A stretch of 64,000 nucleotides of DNA from Actinacidiphila sp. DG2A-62 (GCF_035825295.1 NZ_JAYMGI010000002.1:2520001-2584000), one strand, 5' to 3'. Counted from the first letter of the stretch, positions 1-8,737 are shown. Numbers and translations are program-made. The notes: generated by a model from the letters alone, not told the origin.

Positions 1-425
1 CCGACGTCGATACGGCCGTCGAGCAGCATCGCGGCCTGGTCGCCGCCTTCGATCCGCTGCACGTCCACAACCACGTCCGGGTGCCGGTCCTCGAACGCAC
101 GGGCCGCAGGGATGACCGCGACGCCGGCCCGGAAACCCACCATCAGCCGCCGCTTGCCGCCGGCCGCCGCGGCCACCCGGCGGCGGACCGCGTGGGTCGA
201 GGCAAGCAGCGGACCGGCGTCGGCCAGCAACTGCCGGCCCGCCTCCGTCAGCTGCACGCCGTGGCGGTCCCTGGTGAACAGCGAGACGCCGAGGTCCTGT
301 TCGAGCGCTCGGATCTGCCGGCTGAGCACCGGCTGCGCGATGTGCAGCTCGTCGGCGGCGCGGCCGAAGTGCAACCGGTCGGCCACGGCGACGAAGTAGC
401 GCACTTTGCGCAGATCCAGATCCAC
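1..425 (-). CDS. LysR-family transcriptional regulator (3' part outside window)
   Basis: The minus-strand frame starts at a GTG preceded by GGAGG and reads VDLDLRKVRYFVAVADRLHF, then GRAADELHIAQPVLSRQIRA, the typical LysR winged helix-turn-helix (residues about 1-60). The start of the effector-binding domain follows (GFRAGVAVIPAARAFEDRHP), and the frame runs off the left edge after about 141 codons. LysR proteins usually control a divergent neighbour, here the F420-reductase-like gene at 656. The ligand cannot be inferred because the effector domain is cut. Confidence 0.88.
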   Translation of the reverse strand, partial: MDLDLRKVRYFVAVADRLHFGRAADELHIAQPVLSRQIRALEQDLGVSLFTRDRHGVQLTEAGRQLLADAGPLLASTHAVRRRVAAAAGGKRRLMVGFRAGVAVIPAARAFEDRHPDVVVDVQRIEGGDQAAMLLDGRIDV

Positions 426-525
426 GGCGCCTCCACGCGGTAATGCCTTGAGGGTATCACCGCGGCTGAAAGGGGTCTTGGACGCCCGCATCCGGCCGAT
501 GGCAGCCTGAACAGGCACCCCGCGG

Positions 526-576
526 TCCGAGTGCATTCGACGCCCGAGTGGATTCGACGTCCGAGTGAATTCGGCA
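526..576. repeat. three tandem 17-bp direct repeats in the LysR divergent promoter region
   Basis: Three consecutive copies of YCCGAGTGNATTCGACG occupy 526-542, 543-559 and 560-576 (the third ends in GGCA). They lie between the LysR start (425) and the reductase start (656). A head-to-tail operator array is a reasonable inference; function is not shown. Confidence 0.6.
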
Positions 577-655
577 CGAGAATTCCGCGGCGGGGCCCTG
601 ACGACGACGGGAATGGGCCGCGGCGCCCCGTCCAGCTCCAGAAAGCAGGAGATCC

Positions 656-1288
656 ATGAGCAGCATCAGCATCATCGGCCTGGGAAACATGGCCCGCGCC
701 CTGGCCGCCCGGGCACTCGCGGGCGGCAACACGGTCGAGATCATCGGCCGCGATTCCGCCAAGGCCGAGGAATCGGCCGCCGCGCTCGACGGCGCCACGG
801 TCGGGACGGCCGGCGCCGTCCCCGCGGGGGACCTCGTGGTCCTCGCCGTGCCGTACGTCGGCGCCGCGCCGGTGGTGCGGGAGTACGGGGACGCGCTGCG
901 CGGCAAGATCATCGTCGACATCACCAACCCGCTAGCCGCCGATCTGCAGAGCTTCGTCGTCCCGGACGGCAGTTCCGGCGCGCAGGAGATCGCCGAGGCG
1001 GCCCCCGGCGACGCACACGTGGTCAAGGCGTTCAACACCCTGTTCTCCCACGTCCTGGCCGCCGGCCCGGCCGAGGGCCGCCCGCTGGACGTCTTCATCG
1101 CGGGCGACGACGCGCAGGCGAAGGCACACGTGTCGGCGTTCGTCGAAAGCCTGGGGCTGCGTCCCTGGGACACCGGGGCCCTGTCCATGGCGCGGGCGCT
1201 GGAGAACGTCGGCCTGATGGAGCTGGGCCTCATGAACCACTCCGTCAAGCACACCGATTTCTCGCTCGGCATCACCCTTCTCCGCTGA
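656..1288 (+). CDS. NADPH-dependent F420 reductase-like NAD(P)-binding protein
   Basis: A 210-residue protein that begins SISIIGLGNMARALAARAL, a GxGxMA-type Rossmann nucleotide-binding motif. DIVDITNP-like and VVKAFNTL segments follow, as in the NADPH:F420 oxidoreductase family (NPDG/YafB-like). Length is normal for that family. The ATG follows AGGAG by a good spacing. It is the first of two co-directional oxidoreductase genes (next at 1406) and is divergent from the LysR gene, its probable regulator. The precise substrate is unknown; other dinucleotide-binding reductases of the same fold are possible. Confidence 0.8.
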   Translation: MSSISIIGLGNMARALAARALAGGNTVEIIGRDSAKAEESAAALDGATVGTAGAVPAGDLVVLAVPYVGAAPVVREYGDALRGKIIVDITNPLAADLQSFVVPDGSSGAQEIAEAAPGDAHVVKAFNTLFSHVLAAGPAEGRPLDVFIAGDDAQAKAHVSAFVESLGLRPWDTGALSMARALENVGLMELGLMNHSVKHTDFSLGITLLR

Positions 1289-1405
1289 ACGCCCGCCCCA
1301 CCACCCCTCTCATCCCCTCTCATCCCCTGTCGTGCCGGATGAAGCCGGTTTCTCGTTTCCGCACGGCACGCACAAACCCGTACCCGATGCCACAAGGACA
1401 GTTAG

Positions 1406-2344
1406 ATGCGCGTATTCGTCGCCGGCGGGACCGGCCATTTGGGGCCGTACATCATCTCCGCCCTCCTCGCCGCCGGGCACGAGGTCACCGGCCTCGCCCG
1501 GTCGGAGGCCGCGGCGGCGGCCCTGTCCGCGCTCGGCGCGAAGGTGCGCCGCGGCGACCTCCGGGACCTCGACGGCCTCAAGAAGGCGGCCGCGGACGCC
1601 GACGGCGTCGTCCACGTGGCCCACCGACAGGATCTGCTGCCGTCCGGCGGGATGGCCGCCGTGGCCGCCGCGGAGCTCCCGATCGTGCGCGCGTACGGCG
1701 AGGCGCTGGCGGGAACCGGTAAGCCGCTGGTCGCCGCGGGGAGCATCGGCTCACCCGGGCAGCACCGGGGGCGGCCAGCCACCGAGGACGACCCGGCCCT
1801 GCCCGCCGGCGAGGAGCACCGTGGCACCCTGCGGATCCGCAACGTCGTGGAGAGGGCCGTGATCGACCTCGCCGGGCAGGGGGTGCGGTCGTCGGTCGTC
1901 CGGATCGCCAACATCGCCCACAGCGCCACCGATCGTGCCGGCTTCCTCCCCACGCTGATCGCGCTCGCGCAGGAGAAGGGGTTCGTCGGCTACCCCGCGG
2001 ACGGCGCGAACCTGTGGAACGCCGTGCACATCCGCGATGCGGCCACGGTGTTCCGCCTGGCGCTGGAGAAGGGCCCGGCCGGCAGATACTGGCACGCGGT
2101 CGCGGACGGGGCCGTACCGTTCCGCGAGATCGCCGAGGCCCTCGCAGTCCGCCTGAACCTGCCCGCCGTGAGCGTTCCCGACGACGCCCTGATGACGCCG
2201 GGGTACTTCGGGTTCCTCACGCACATCGCCACGCAGAGCTACCCGGCGTCCAACCTCGTCACCCGCCGCGCCCTCGGCTGGGAGCCCGCCCAGCCCGGCC
2301 TGCTCGCCGATCTGGACAACGGCCACTACTTCCCCGCCGGCTGA
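1406..2344 (+). CDS. NAD-dependent epimerase/dehydratase family protein (extended SDR)
   Basis: A 312-residue protein starting MRVFVAGGTGHLGPYIISAL, a GGTGxxG nucleotide-binding turn. It has the layout of atypical/extended short-chain dehydrogenases: HVAHRQDLLP in the middle, then a substrate region with NAVHIRDAATVFRLALEKGP, common in NAD(P)H-binding sugar or isoprenoid epimerase-like proteins. It lies 117 bp after the reductase gene, probably in the same LysR-controlled group. The substrate is unknown. Confidence 0.8.
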   Translation: MRVFVAGGTGHLGPYIISALLAAGHEVTGLARSEAAAAALSALGAKVRRGDLRDLDGLKKAAADADGVVHVAHRQDLLPSGGMAAVAAAELPIVRAYGEALAGTGKPLVAAGSIGSPGQHRGRPATEDDPALPAGEEHRGTLRIRNVVERAVIDLAGQGVRSSVVRIANIAHSATDRAGFLPTLIALAQEKGFVGYPADGANLWNAVHIRDAATVFRLALEKGPAGRYWHAVADGAVPFREIAEALAVRLNLPAVSVPDDALMTPGYFGFLTHIATQSYPASNLVTRRALGWEPAQPGLLADLDNGHYFPAG

Positions 2345-2378
2345 CGGCGGGACCGGGAATCGCGGGTACGCTCCGCCG

Positions 2379-3176
2379 GTGACGAAGAAGCAGGGCGGGA
2401 ACGCCCGTTCCGCGGCCCGCGCCGCCAAAGCCGGCGCCTCTGCCGCGAGGGCGTCACGGGCGACCGTTCCCGTCGAGGCCGCCCGTCGTCGCCTGCGCGC
2501 GGGGGCCGCGGTTCTCGGCGGGGGCGTGGCGGCCGCCGTCGTCGTCCCCTCGCTCCTGGAGCGGTTCGGGGTCATGCGATCCGGCGCCTGGGTGCCCGCC
2601 CTGTTCGCCGGGTTGGCCCTGGCGCTCGGCTGTCCGCTCCTCTACATGGATTTCGGTTCGGTACGGCACGGCTCCGGGCGGCAACTCCTCACCGCTCGGA
2701 CCGTCACGGGCGACCGCACGGTCGACCTGAGCCGGCTGACGCGGATACGTCGCGTCCGCGTCCTCGGCAGGGCCGGCTGGCTGGACCAGGTCTGGATCAA
2801 GGACGGCCGGGGCGTCGCCCTCCTCGTGGACGGAGAGGCGCTGACGGGCCCGGGGGGGCCGGTGGGCCCGATGGGCCGGGCGACGGCCCACGGCCCGGGA
2901 GTCCCGAACCCGCCGTCAGGCGTGAAGATCTCCCGCCACGCGGCCGCCGGCCTCGGCCTCCGCACCCCCTCGACCGCCCAGCGCGCGGCCCGCGCATGGG
3001 CCGACGCCCTGCTCGGCATCCTCCTCCCCGCGGCGGTCACCGCCCTCACGGTCCTGGCCGCGGCTCATCACGTCCGCGTGAACCCCCGCGGCGGAGCCGG
3101 ACCATGGGCGTCGATCGCCCCAACGGCGGTGGCACGCAAGGGCGGTGAGCCTTTCGCGGCCGGTCACGGCTCCTGA
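2379..3176 (+). CDS. membrane protein of unknown function, possible PH-like segment
   Basis: GTG start 34 bp after the epimerase gene. The N-terminus is Lys/Arg/Ala-rich and probably cytoplasmic. Two hydrophobic helices follow (about residues 43-60 and 70-86), then a short beta-rich part (RTVDLSRLTRIRRVRVLGRA, WLDQVWIKDGRGVALLVDGE) resembling bacterial PH-like domains, and a further hydrophobic helix near residues 210-228 (LLGILLPAAVTALTVLAAAH). No specific family recognised. Confidence 0.6.
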   Translation: MTKKQGGNARSAARAAKAGASAARASRATVPVEAARRRLRAGAAVLGGGVAAAVVVPSLLERFGVMRSGAWVPALFAGLALALGCPLLYMDFGSVRHGSGRQLLTARTVTGDRTVDLSRLTRIRRVRVLGRAGWLDQVWIKDGRGVALLVDGEALTGPGGPVGPMGRATAHGPGVPNPPSGVKISRHAAAGLGLRTPSTAQRAARAWADALLGILLPAAVTALTVLAAAHHVRVNPRGGAGPWASIAPTAVARKGGEPFAAGHGS

Positions 3177-3243
3177 CGCCGGGAAGTCGGCTCGCATAGC
3201 CGTGTACCTCTCGTCCCGACTCTCACCCTATGGGGCTGTTTAC

Positions 3244-3306
3244 CGCCTTAAGGCGATATCGGAACTCGACGACTCCTTACGCTACATGCCGTAGTCACAT
3301 GACTAC
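3244..3306. promoter_or_regulatory. two palindromes upstream of the secreted-protein gene
   Basis: A perfect 12-bp palindrome CGCCTTAAGGCG (3244-3255) and an inverted repeat GTAGTCA-CA-TGACTAC (3291-3306). The second sits 20 bp before the start at 3326. Candidate operators; the binding protein is unknown. Confidence 0.45.
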
Positions 3307-3325
3307 AGAAGCGAAAGGACAGGGG

Positions 3326-3787
3326 ATGCGTCCCAAATCTGTGGGCAAACTGATGGTCCTGGCCTCGGCCGCCGCGATGCTGTTCGGCGGTGTCACCACC
3401 AGCTCGGCCCACGCGCAGGCGAGCGACGGGCCCATCGTGTACTCGATCACCTTCTCCAACCCGCGCGAGAGCGACGACAACGATCTGCCGGAGCCCTACG
3501 GTGAGGTCTTCGTCCGGGCGCCGTGGGGGCAGCAGACCGAGCTGTGGAAGCACCCGGACCTGGACATCAACACCCCGACGCTCCCGCGCTATCCGGAGTC
3601 CGGCGCCACCCACCGCTTCGTCCCCCACCCCGTGTCCGAGGTGTGCGCGTCCGTCGGCGAGGACGACACGGGCATCAACGAGGACGACGTCCTCGCCGAC
3701 GGCTGCCTGCCCTACACCGGCCCCGGCGACTACACCCTCAGCGCCGAAGGCGGCTCCGTGACCGTCAGCATCTACCACTTCGGCTGA
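3326..3787 (+). CDS. small secreted protein of unknown function
   Basis: I use the ATG at 3326, preceded by AAGGAC, because it gives a proper signal peptide: MRPKSVGKLMVLASAAAMLF, then Gly/Thr/Ser and a likely cleavage after AHA near residue 29. The mature part is about 125 residues, acidic, with two cysteines (EVCAS, DGCLP) that could form one disulfide. An in-frame start at 3230 would bury the signal peptide. No known domain recognised. Three stem-like elements in the leader suggest regulated expression. Confidence 0.65.
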   Translation: MRPKSVGKLMVLASAAAMLFGGVTTSSAHAQASDGPIVYSITFSNPRESDDNDLPEPYGEVFVRAPWGQQTELWKHPDLDINTPTLPRYPESGATHRFVPHPVSEVCASVGEDDTGINEDDVLADGCLPYTGPGDYTLSAEGGSVTVSIYHFG

Positions 3788-3906
3788 ACCGCCGTACGCT
3801 GACGCCCCGTTGCCCGCGACAGGCCGGTTCTTCCCGCGCGGGCAACGGGGCCAGGGAAAAACCGATAACGGACGAACGTTCCACACCGCGCTGTTAGCGT
3901 GCGCGC

Positions 3907-4329
3907 ATGAGCAGCCACATGTACGTCCATGTGCCGGCGGATCTGTGGGCGTTGCTCGAAGCGCACGGGTACGACGAGGTGGAGACGCCCTCGCGGGGGA
4001 TGCACGAGGTGGCTTCGGTCGCCGAGGCCGTCCTGTCCGCGGGGGAACAAGGGATGGGTCTGACGACCGAGCTCGTCGGGGTGTATCTGGCCCGGCAGCA
4101 GATCGGCGATTTCGTCAACCGCGTCGCGGCGTGGTTCGGGCTGCGCGCTCGCACCCCCGACGCTCCGCGGACCCTCAGCTTCGTGATCACCGCCGGTCCC
4201 GCGGGCGCCGGAAAACGCGTCGAGATCACCTGCCCGGTGGGGCCCGACGGCGCCCCGGCCCTCGACGTCGCGGCGCTCACCGCGGCCGTGGTCTCCGCGC
4301 TCGACACCTCGACGGCGGCCGACGCCTGA
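3907..4329 (+). CDS. small EACC1-like partner protein of the CHAT protease
   Basis: A 140-residue protein whose stop (TGA 4327-4329) overlaps the ATG of the CHAT gene, so the two are translationally coupled. A helical, mildly hydrophobic middle (MGLTTELVGVYLARQQIGDF) is followed by a beta-rich tail (RTLSFVITAGPAGAGKRVEI). This size and layout, fixed next to an effector, resemble the effector-associated constant component (EACC1) described for actinobacterial conflict systems. The assignment is by pattern and context; sequence identity to EACC1 was not tested. Confidence 0.5.
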   Translation: MSSHMYVHVPADLWALLEAHGYDEVETPSRGMHEVASVAEAVLSAGEQGMGLTTELVGVYLARQQIGDFVNRVAAWFGLRARTPDAPRTLSFVITAGPAGAGKRVEITCPVGPDGAPALDVAALTAAVVSALDTSTAADA

Positions 4330-6116
4330 TGGGACTGTTCTCGCGCGGCAGGGACAACCTGCCGGAGGCCCAACGGCAGGCCGGGCGGCTGCGCGAACGG
4401 TTCCGGCAGTCGGGTCCCACCAAGGACATCGTGGACGAGTCCTGGCGGCAGATGCTGCTGTGCGCCGATGAACTCATGGGCGGGGACGAGCGGTTCGCCC
4501 GTCTGCTCCTCGACACCGCGCACACCTCCTTCGTCCTGCACGCCGAGACGGGACAGTGGCTCGTCGCCGTCGCCTCGGCACTGCAGTTCGGGGTGGCGGT
4601 GGCAAGCATCGAGGTGCAGTCCGCCCGCGACGACACGCCCTTCCCCGAGCAACTGTGGCCGGCCGTGCAGGACATGACCGACCTGGCGGTGGAGGTCGCC
4701 CACCGAGCGCGGGTCCCGCTGGCCGGCTGCCTCATCGCCGAGTCGCTGACCACGAGGCGCTTCACCGACCGTATGTACCAGCGCGAACTGTCGGCGATCC
4801 TCGGCGAGGACGACGTCCTGCGGCGGCTGCGCGCCATCGTGGCCTCCCAGCGCGAGCAGTTGGCCGCCGCCCGCGAACCGCTGCCCGAGGCCCCGGACTC
4901 CGCCGCCGCCCTGCGGGCGCACATGGACGACCTGCTGCTGCACGACCTGGACGCGGCCGTCGCCGGCGGGGCCGGTCGCTCCCTGTTCGCCGGCACCACC
5001 GCCGTGCCCGCCGTGCTGGCGGCGAGCACGACCGGCCGCTCCGTGGTGTTCGTCGCGCCGGGCCTGGGACAGGGCGCGGCGTTCCGCCTGGAGGGACCGG
5101 AGACCGGCCGCGACCTGTGCGAGAGCGTGCAACTGCCCCGGCTGGGACGGGCGGCGGTGAGGGAACAGGCGCGGCGGGTCCGCGAGGTGCTGAGATCGGA
5201 TGAACGCCGCACGACGGTCCGGGGGGAGGCGATCGACGCGGCGCTGAAAGCGGTGTCCGAGGCAGTGTGGGAACCGGTGTTCGACGCGTGGCCGGACCTG
5301 CGCGACGGGCGGGTCGCGCTGGTCCCCCTCGGTGCGAGCGCGTCGCTGCCGCTCTTCACCGCGCCGGTCGACGGGGCGCCGGTGTGCGGAGGGACGGACC
5401 TGACGGTCGTGCCCTCGGGCCGGTCTCTGATGGTCGCCGGCGCGTGGCCACGGTCGCCGCGCCAGGACCCGCTCGTCGCGGCCGACCCTTGGTACGCCGA
5501 CGGCGCAGGCGCCGTACCGATCCCCTGCACGGTGGCCGAGGCCCGGGCGGTGGCCGCCGTGCACGGGGTGGCACCGCACATCCTGCGCGAAGCGGCGGTC
5601 GCACCCGGCGGCGGCGCGGGGGCGTTCGACCGGCTGCGGACGATCGACCGACCGCCGGCGGCGGACGAGGCCGCGGGAGCCGACGATCTGGTGCGCCGCA
5701 TTTCGGCCGCGAACCTGATCCACCTGGCCGGCCACGGACACCTCGACGGTGACGATCCGCTGCGGTCCGCCCTGCTTCTCGGCCGGCCGCTGCCGCTGTC
5801 GGCGCTGCTCGACCACGATCTGCGCCGCGGCACGACGATCGTGCTGTCCGCGTGCCACCTCGCCGACGTCGGCACCGCGCAGACCAGCGAGCAACTCGGC
5901 TTCCCCGGCGCCATGCTCGCCATGGGCGCCAGTTCGGTGATCGCCGCGCTGTGGCCGGTGCCCGACTCGTCCGACACCGTGACACTCATGACGTACCTGC
6001 ACGAGGAACTGCGCACCGCCACGCCGTCCGCGGCCCTCGGCCACGCTGTGACCCGCGCCGCGGCGGACGGCATGCGAGCCGCCGTCTGGGCCCCGTTCGT
6101 CCACTTCGGCGCATAG
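4329..6116 (+). CDS. CHAT-domain (caspase-like) protein, putative conflict-system effector
   Basis: A 595-residue protein. The N-terminal 200 residues are mostly helical. The C-terminal half is a CHAT protease: LIHLAGHGHLDGDDPLRSAL carries the catalytic His, VLSACHLADVGTAQTSEQLG carries the catalytic Cys, and the AMLAMGASSVIAALWPVPDS segment is typical of the family. Start chosen at the ATG overlapping the upstream stop. CHAT proteases are clan CD cysteine peptidases that, in bacteria, act as effectors in abortive or immune-like systems. Together with the small upstream protein it looks like a two-gene cassette. The trigger and the substrate are unknown. Confidence 0.85.
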   Translation: MGLFSRGRDNLPEAQRQAGRLRERFRQSGPTKDIVDESWRQMLLCADELMGGDERFARLLLDTAHTSFVLHAETGQWLVAVASALQFGVAVASIEVQSARDDTPFPEQLWPAVQDMTDLAVEVAHRARVPLAGCLIAESLTTRRFTDRMYQRELSAILGEDDVLRRLRAIVASQREQLAAAREPLPEAPDSAAALRAHMDDLLLHDLDAAVAGGAGRSLFAGTTAVPAVLAASTTGRSVVFVAPGLGQGAAFRLEGPETGRDLCESVQLPRLGRAAVREQARRVREVLRSDERRTTVRGEAIDAALKAVSEAVWEPVFDAWPDLRDGRVALVPLGASASLPLFTAPVDGAPVCGGTDLTVVPSGRSLMVAGAWPRSPRQDPLVAADPWYADGAGAVPIPCTVAEARAVAAVHGVAPHILREAAVAPGGGAGAFDRLRTIDRPPAADEAAGADDLVRRISAANLIHLAGHGHLDGDDPLRSALLLGRPLPLSALLDHDLRRGTTIVLSACHLADVGTAQTSEQLGFPGAMLAMGASSVIAALWPVPDSSDTVTLMTYLHEELRTATPSAALGHAVTRAAADGMRAAVWAPFVHFGA

Positions 6117-6189
6117 CACCCGGCCCGTTGCCCCGGCGTCTTCGTACGCCGCGCGCAGCCGCCCGAAGCCCCGACCGCCTCGGTGCCGG

Positions 6190-6432
6190 CGGCGGGTGTG
6201 GTACAGGAGGACGACGGTGCGCTCGCCGGGTGCGTCCTCGTGGGCCCAGCCCGCCTCGACCTGGTCGAGCGGGAACGGGTGCGGGGCGCACGGCCATGCC
6301 GCCCGCGGCGATCGCGGCGATCGCGGCGACGAGTTCGGTGAACTCCCGCTGCATGACGTCCATGGGGACCGCTCCGGCGATCACGCGTTCGGCGCCGAGA
6401 TGCTTGGCGACCTCGACGGCGTGCGTGCGCAC
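6190..6432 (-). pseudogene. C-terminal remnant of an NADP-dependent alcohol dehydrogenase/quinone oxidoreductase (MDR)
   Basis: On the minus strand VAKHLGAERVIAGAVPMDVM is followed, after a frame change near 6280, by PHPFPLDQVEAGWAHEDAPG and ERTVVLL, the usual end of zinc-type medium-chain dehydrogenases. The parts are in different frames, the middle is too short, and no N-terminal domain is present, so it is a decayed fragment. It lies just downstream of another broken dehydrogenase. Confidence 0.6.
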
Positions 6433-6465
6433 GGGAGCGTCGTGAACGCCCGGCCGGCGGGATGT

Positions 6466-6928
6466 TCAGTGCGCGGTGAGGCCGCCGTCGACGACGAGTT
6501 CCGAGCCGGTGACGAAGGAGGAGTCGTCGCCGGCGAGGAAGAGGATCGCGGGGGCGATCTCATCGGCGCGGCCGGCTCGGCGCATGGGGGTGCGCCGGAT
6601 GTCCGGTTGCCGGTCGCCCTGCTCTTCCAGGAGATCCTGGATCATCGGCGTGGCGACCACTCCGGGATGTATCGAGTTGACCCGTACGCCCTGCCGGGCG
6701 TACTCGACCGCGGCCGTCTTGGTCAGCAGGCGCACCGCGCCTTTCGACGTCCACCTCCGCACCACCCGCCTCGATGCGCCGCGCCAGCTTCTGGAGGGGT
6801 TCCCGGGCCACATCGGTGATCACCAGCCGGGCGCCCTCCTGGGCGAAGAGTTCGGCGGTCGCCGCGCCGATCCCCCCGGTTGCGCCCGTGATCAGGGCCA
6901 CCTTGCCGTCAAGACGTCGTCCGGTCAT
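6466..6928 (-). pseudogene. short-chain dehydrogenase/reductase with internal deletion
   Basis: The gene starts at ATG 6928, overlapping the stop of the Atu4866-type gene (ATGA). It reads MTGRRLDGKVALITGATGGI, a normal SDR glycine-rich start, through about residue 60. A deletion and frame change then lead straight to SKGAVRLLTKTAAVEYARQG and the C-terminal PMIQDLLEE...VDGGLTAH. Roughly 90 central residues are missing, including the catalytic Ser and Tyr, so no activity is expected. Confidence 0.75.
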
Positions 6929-7203
6929 GAAGTGCGGTCCTCTCCTTGCGTCGACTCGCGGTACAGCACGAGGTACTCGTGGTAGAGGACTCCGTCGCGG
7001 ATGTCCCCTGTGGCGGTGAACCCGGTGTCGTCGACGTAGTCCAGGTGACTGCCGGTCACCGTGTAACGGCCGGTGTAGGCACTGGCCCGCTCGCCGCGAG
7101 CCTCGTCGTAACGGCCGTCCGGCAGCAGCTCCTGCCGGATGTGCCCGTCCTCGGTCACCCACATGCCGACCACGTCCACGTGGCCGTCCTCGATCGCGGC
7201 CAT
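6925..7203 (-). CDS. Atu4866-domain small protein
   Basis: A 92-residue protein, MAAIEDGHVDVVGMWVTEDG, followed by a pattern of short beta strands (RQELLPDGRYDEARGERASA, YTGRYTVTGSHLDYVDDTGF). It matches the small lipocalin-like Atu4866 family that often accompanies short-chain dehydrogenases and HTH regulators. Its stop overlaps the start of the broken SDR, and it is divergent from the regulator at 7343, whose operator lies between them. The ligand is unknown. Confidence 0.7.
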   Translation of the reverse strand: MAAIEDGHVDVVGMWVTEDGHIRQELLPDGRYDEARGERASAYTGRYTVTGSHLDYVDDTGFTATGDIRDGVLYHEYLVLYRESTQGEDRTS

Positions 7204-7285
7204 GGCGGCCCCCTCTCCTCGAACGGTGCGGTCCCTCCCGCTCCATCGAGTCTGCGCAGGTCAGCGGCGACCGACCAGGACGCGT

Positions 7286-7314
7286 GCTGCCTGGGTGCAA
7301 CACACCCAGGCAGC
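7286..7314. promoter_or_regulatory. perfect 12-bp inverted repeat, probable operator of the divergent HTH regulator
   Basis: Arms GCTGCCTGGGTG (7286-7297) and CACCCAGGCAGC (7303-7314) with a 5-nt spacer. It lies 29 bp before the regulator start and 83 bp before the Atu4866-type gene, a position that would allow autoregulation and control of both. Confidence 0.65.
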
Positions 7315-7342
7315 GCGGCGGCGCGCCGCCTAGCCTGAAGAC

Positions 7343-8194
7343 ATGGACGACAACCGCATGGGGGAGTTCCTGCGCGCTCGCCGCGCCGCCCTGCGCCCGC
7401 CCGACGTCGGGATGCCGAGCCACGGGACCCGCAGAGTCGCCGGGCTGCGCCGCGAGGAGGTCGCCGTCCTGGCCGGAGTGAACGCCGACTACTACACCCG
7501 CCTGGAACAGGGCCGCGAACGCCACCCCTCCCCCCAGGTGATCGACGCTCTCGGTCATGCGCTGCACCTCGACGAGGACGCCAGGGCGCACCTGTACCGG
7601 CTGGCCGGGGCCACGCCCGGCGAGCGACTACGGCCGCACTCCACCGGGCGCGTCAGCCCGGCCCTGCGACAGCTGCTGGACGGCTACCCCGACACCCCGG
7701 CGTTCGTCATGAACCGAACCCTCGACCTCCTCGCGGTCAACGCGCTGGCCCAGGCCCTCTACTCGGCGTTCACCCCTGCGGACAACCTCGCCCGCATGAC
7801 CTTCCTGGACCCCGCCGGCCGCACCTTCTACACGGACTGGAACCGGGCGGCACAAGCCACCGTCGCCCATCTCCGCGAGGCGACCGGCTTCGAACCGGAC
7901 AACCCGCGGCTGCGCGAACTCGTCGACAGCCTCACCGAGCACAGCCCGGACTTCGCGCGCCTGTGGCAGTCCCACACCGTGCGAGGCAAGACGCAGGACG
8001 CCAAACACTTCCTCCACCCGGACATCGGCCCGCTCACGCTCACCTACCAGGCGTTCGACGTACGCGAGGCGCCCGGCCGGCAACTCGTCATCTACCACGC
8101 CGAACCGGGCAGCCCCAGCGCCCACTCCCTCCACCTGCTCGGCTCCCTCCACGCCACCCGGCGCCAAGCCCGCTCCCCGCACATACAGGCGTAG
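7343..8194 (+). CDS. helix-turn-helix regulator with MmyB-like ligand-binding domain
   Basis: 283 residues. The N-terminal XRE-type HTH (about 8-80) contains RRVAGLRREEVAVLAGVNAD and YYTRLEQGRERHPSPQVIDA, the sequence typical of actinobacterial MmyB-type regulators. The remaining 180 residues form the PAS-like MmyB ligand-binding domain (NRTLDLLAVNALAQALYSAF, FYTDWNRAA...). Such genes are usually divergent from a short-chain dehydrogenase that they control. Here that partner is broken, but the palindrome in the shared promoter region is intact. Confidence 0.88.
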   Translation: MDDNRMGEFLRARRAALRPPDVGMPSHGTRRVAGLRREEVAVLAGVNADYYTRLEQGRERHPSPQVIDALGHALHLDEDARAHLYRLAGATPGERLRPHSTGRVSPALRQLLDGYPDTPAFVMNRTLDLLAVNALAQALYSAFTPADNLARMTFLDPAGRTFYTDWNRAAQATVAHLREATGFEPDNPRLRELVDSLTEHSPDFARLWQSHTVRGKTQDAKHFLHPDIGPLTLTYQAFDVREAPGRQLVIYHAEPGSPSAHSLHLLGSLHATRRQARSPHIQA

Positions 8195-8356
8195 CTTCGG
8201 CCTGCTGGCGGCGCGCCAGGAGGTCCGGCCAGGAGCGGCTGGTCGACTCCGTCGCGGCGCCGCCGGGCGCGCCACCGGTGGGGGTGCCCGGTCCGTCGGA
8301 CGGGCGACATGTCCTCCTGGTAGCGGATGGCGTGATCCCGCCAATAGCCTGCTGCC

Positions 8357-8737
8357 ATGGGACTCTTCAGGCGCGACAAGTCCGACACGGCAAAGAGCGC
8401 GACCAGCGGACTGGTACTGGTGAGCGGCGGTGGCGTCCGGCAGGTGGCCACCGGCTCCTACGGGATGGATCTCGTCCAGGAGGTGGCCCGTCTGCTCGGT
8501 TCCGAGCACATACGGTCCACCAAGCTGGGCGAGGACCTGACGCTGTGGCACGCCGAGGACGGTCCCGGCCGTCCGCAGCCGGGGCTGCCCAACCCGGCGG
8601 CGAGCCGGCTCGCCGCCGGGTACGGCTCGCCACCGGTCACCGGCCCCGCCGTCGTCTCGGGCCCGATGATGTACGGCAGCCCCTATCCGCTGGACGCCGA
8701 CGGGCTCGCGCGGACCGCGACCCGCCTGGGCGGCTAG
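8357..8737 (+). CDS. hypothetical protein
   Basis: 126 residues starting MGLFRRDKSDTAKSATSGLV. The N-terminal half could be a small folded domain (VRQVATGSYGMDLVQEVARL). The C-terminal half is rich in Pro, Gly, Ala and Ser and likely unstructured. Codon usage fits coding sequence. Not recognised; no hydrophobic segment. Confidence 0.5.
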   Translation: MGLFRRDKSDTAKSATSGLVLVSGGGVRQVATGSYGMDLVQEVARLLGSEHIRSTKLGEDLTLWHAEDGPGRPQPGLPNPAASRLAAGYGSPPVTGPAVVSGPMMYGSPYPLDADGLARTATRLGG

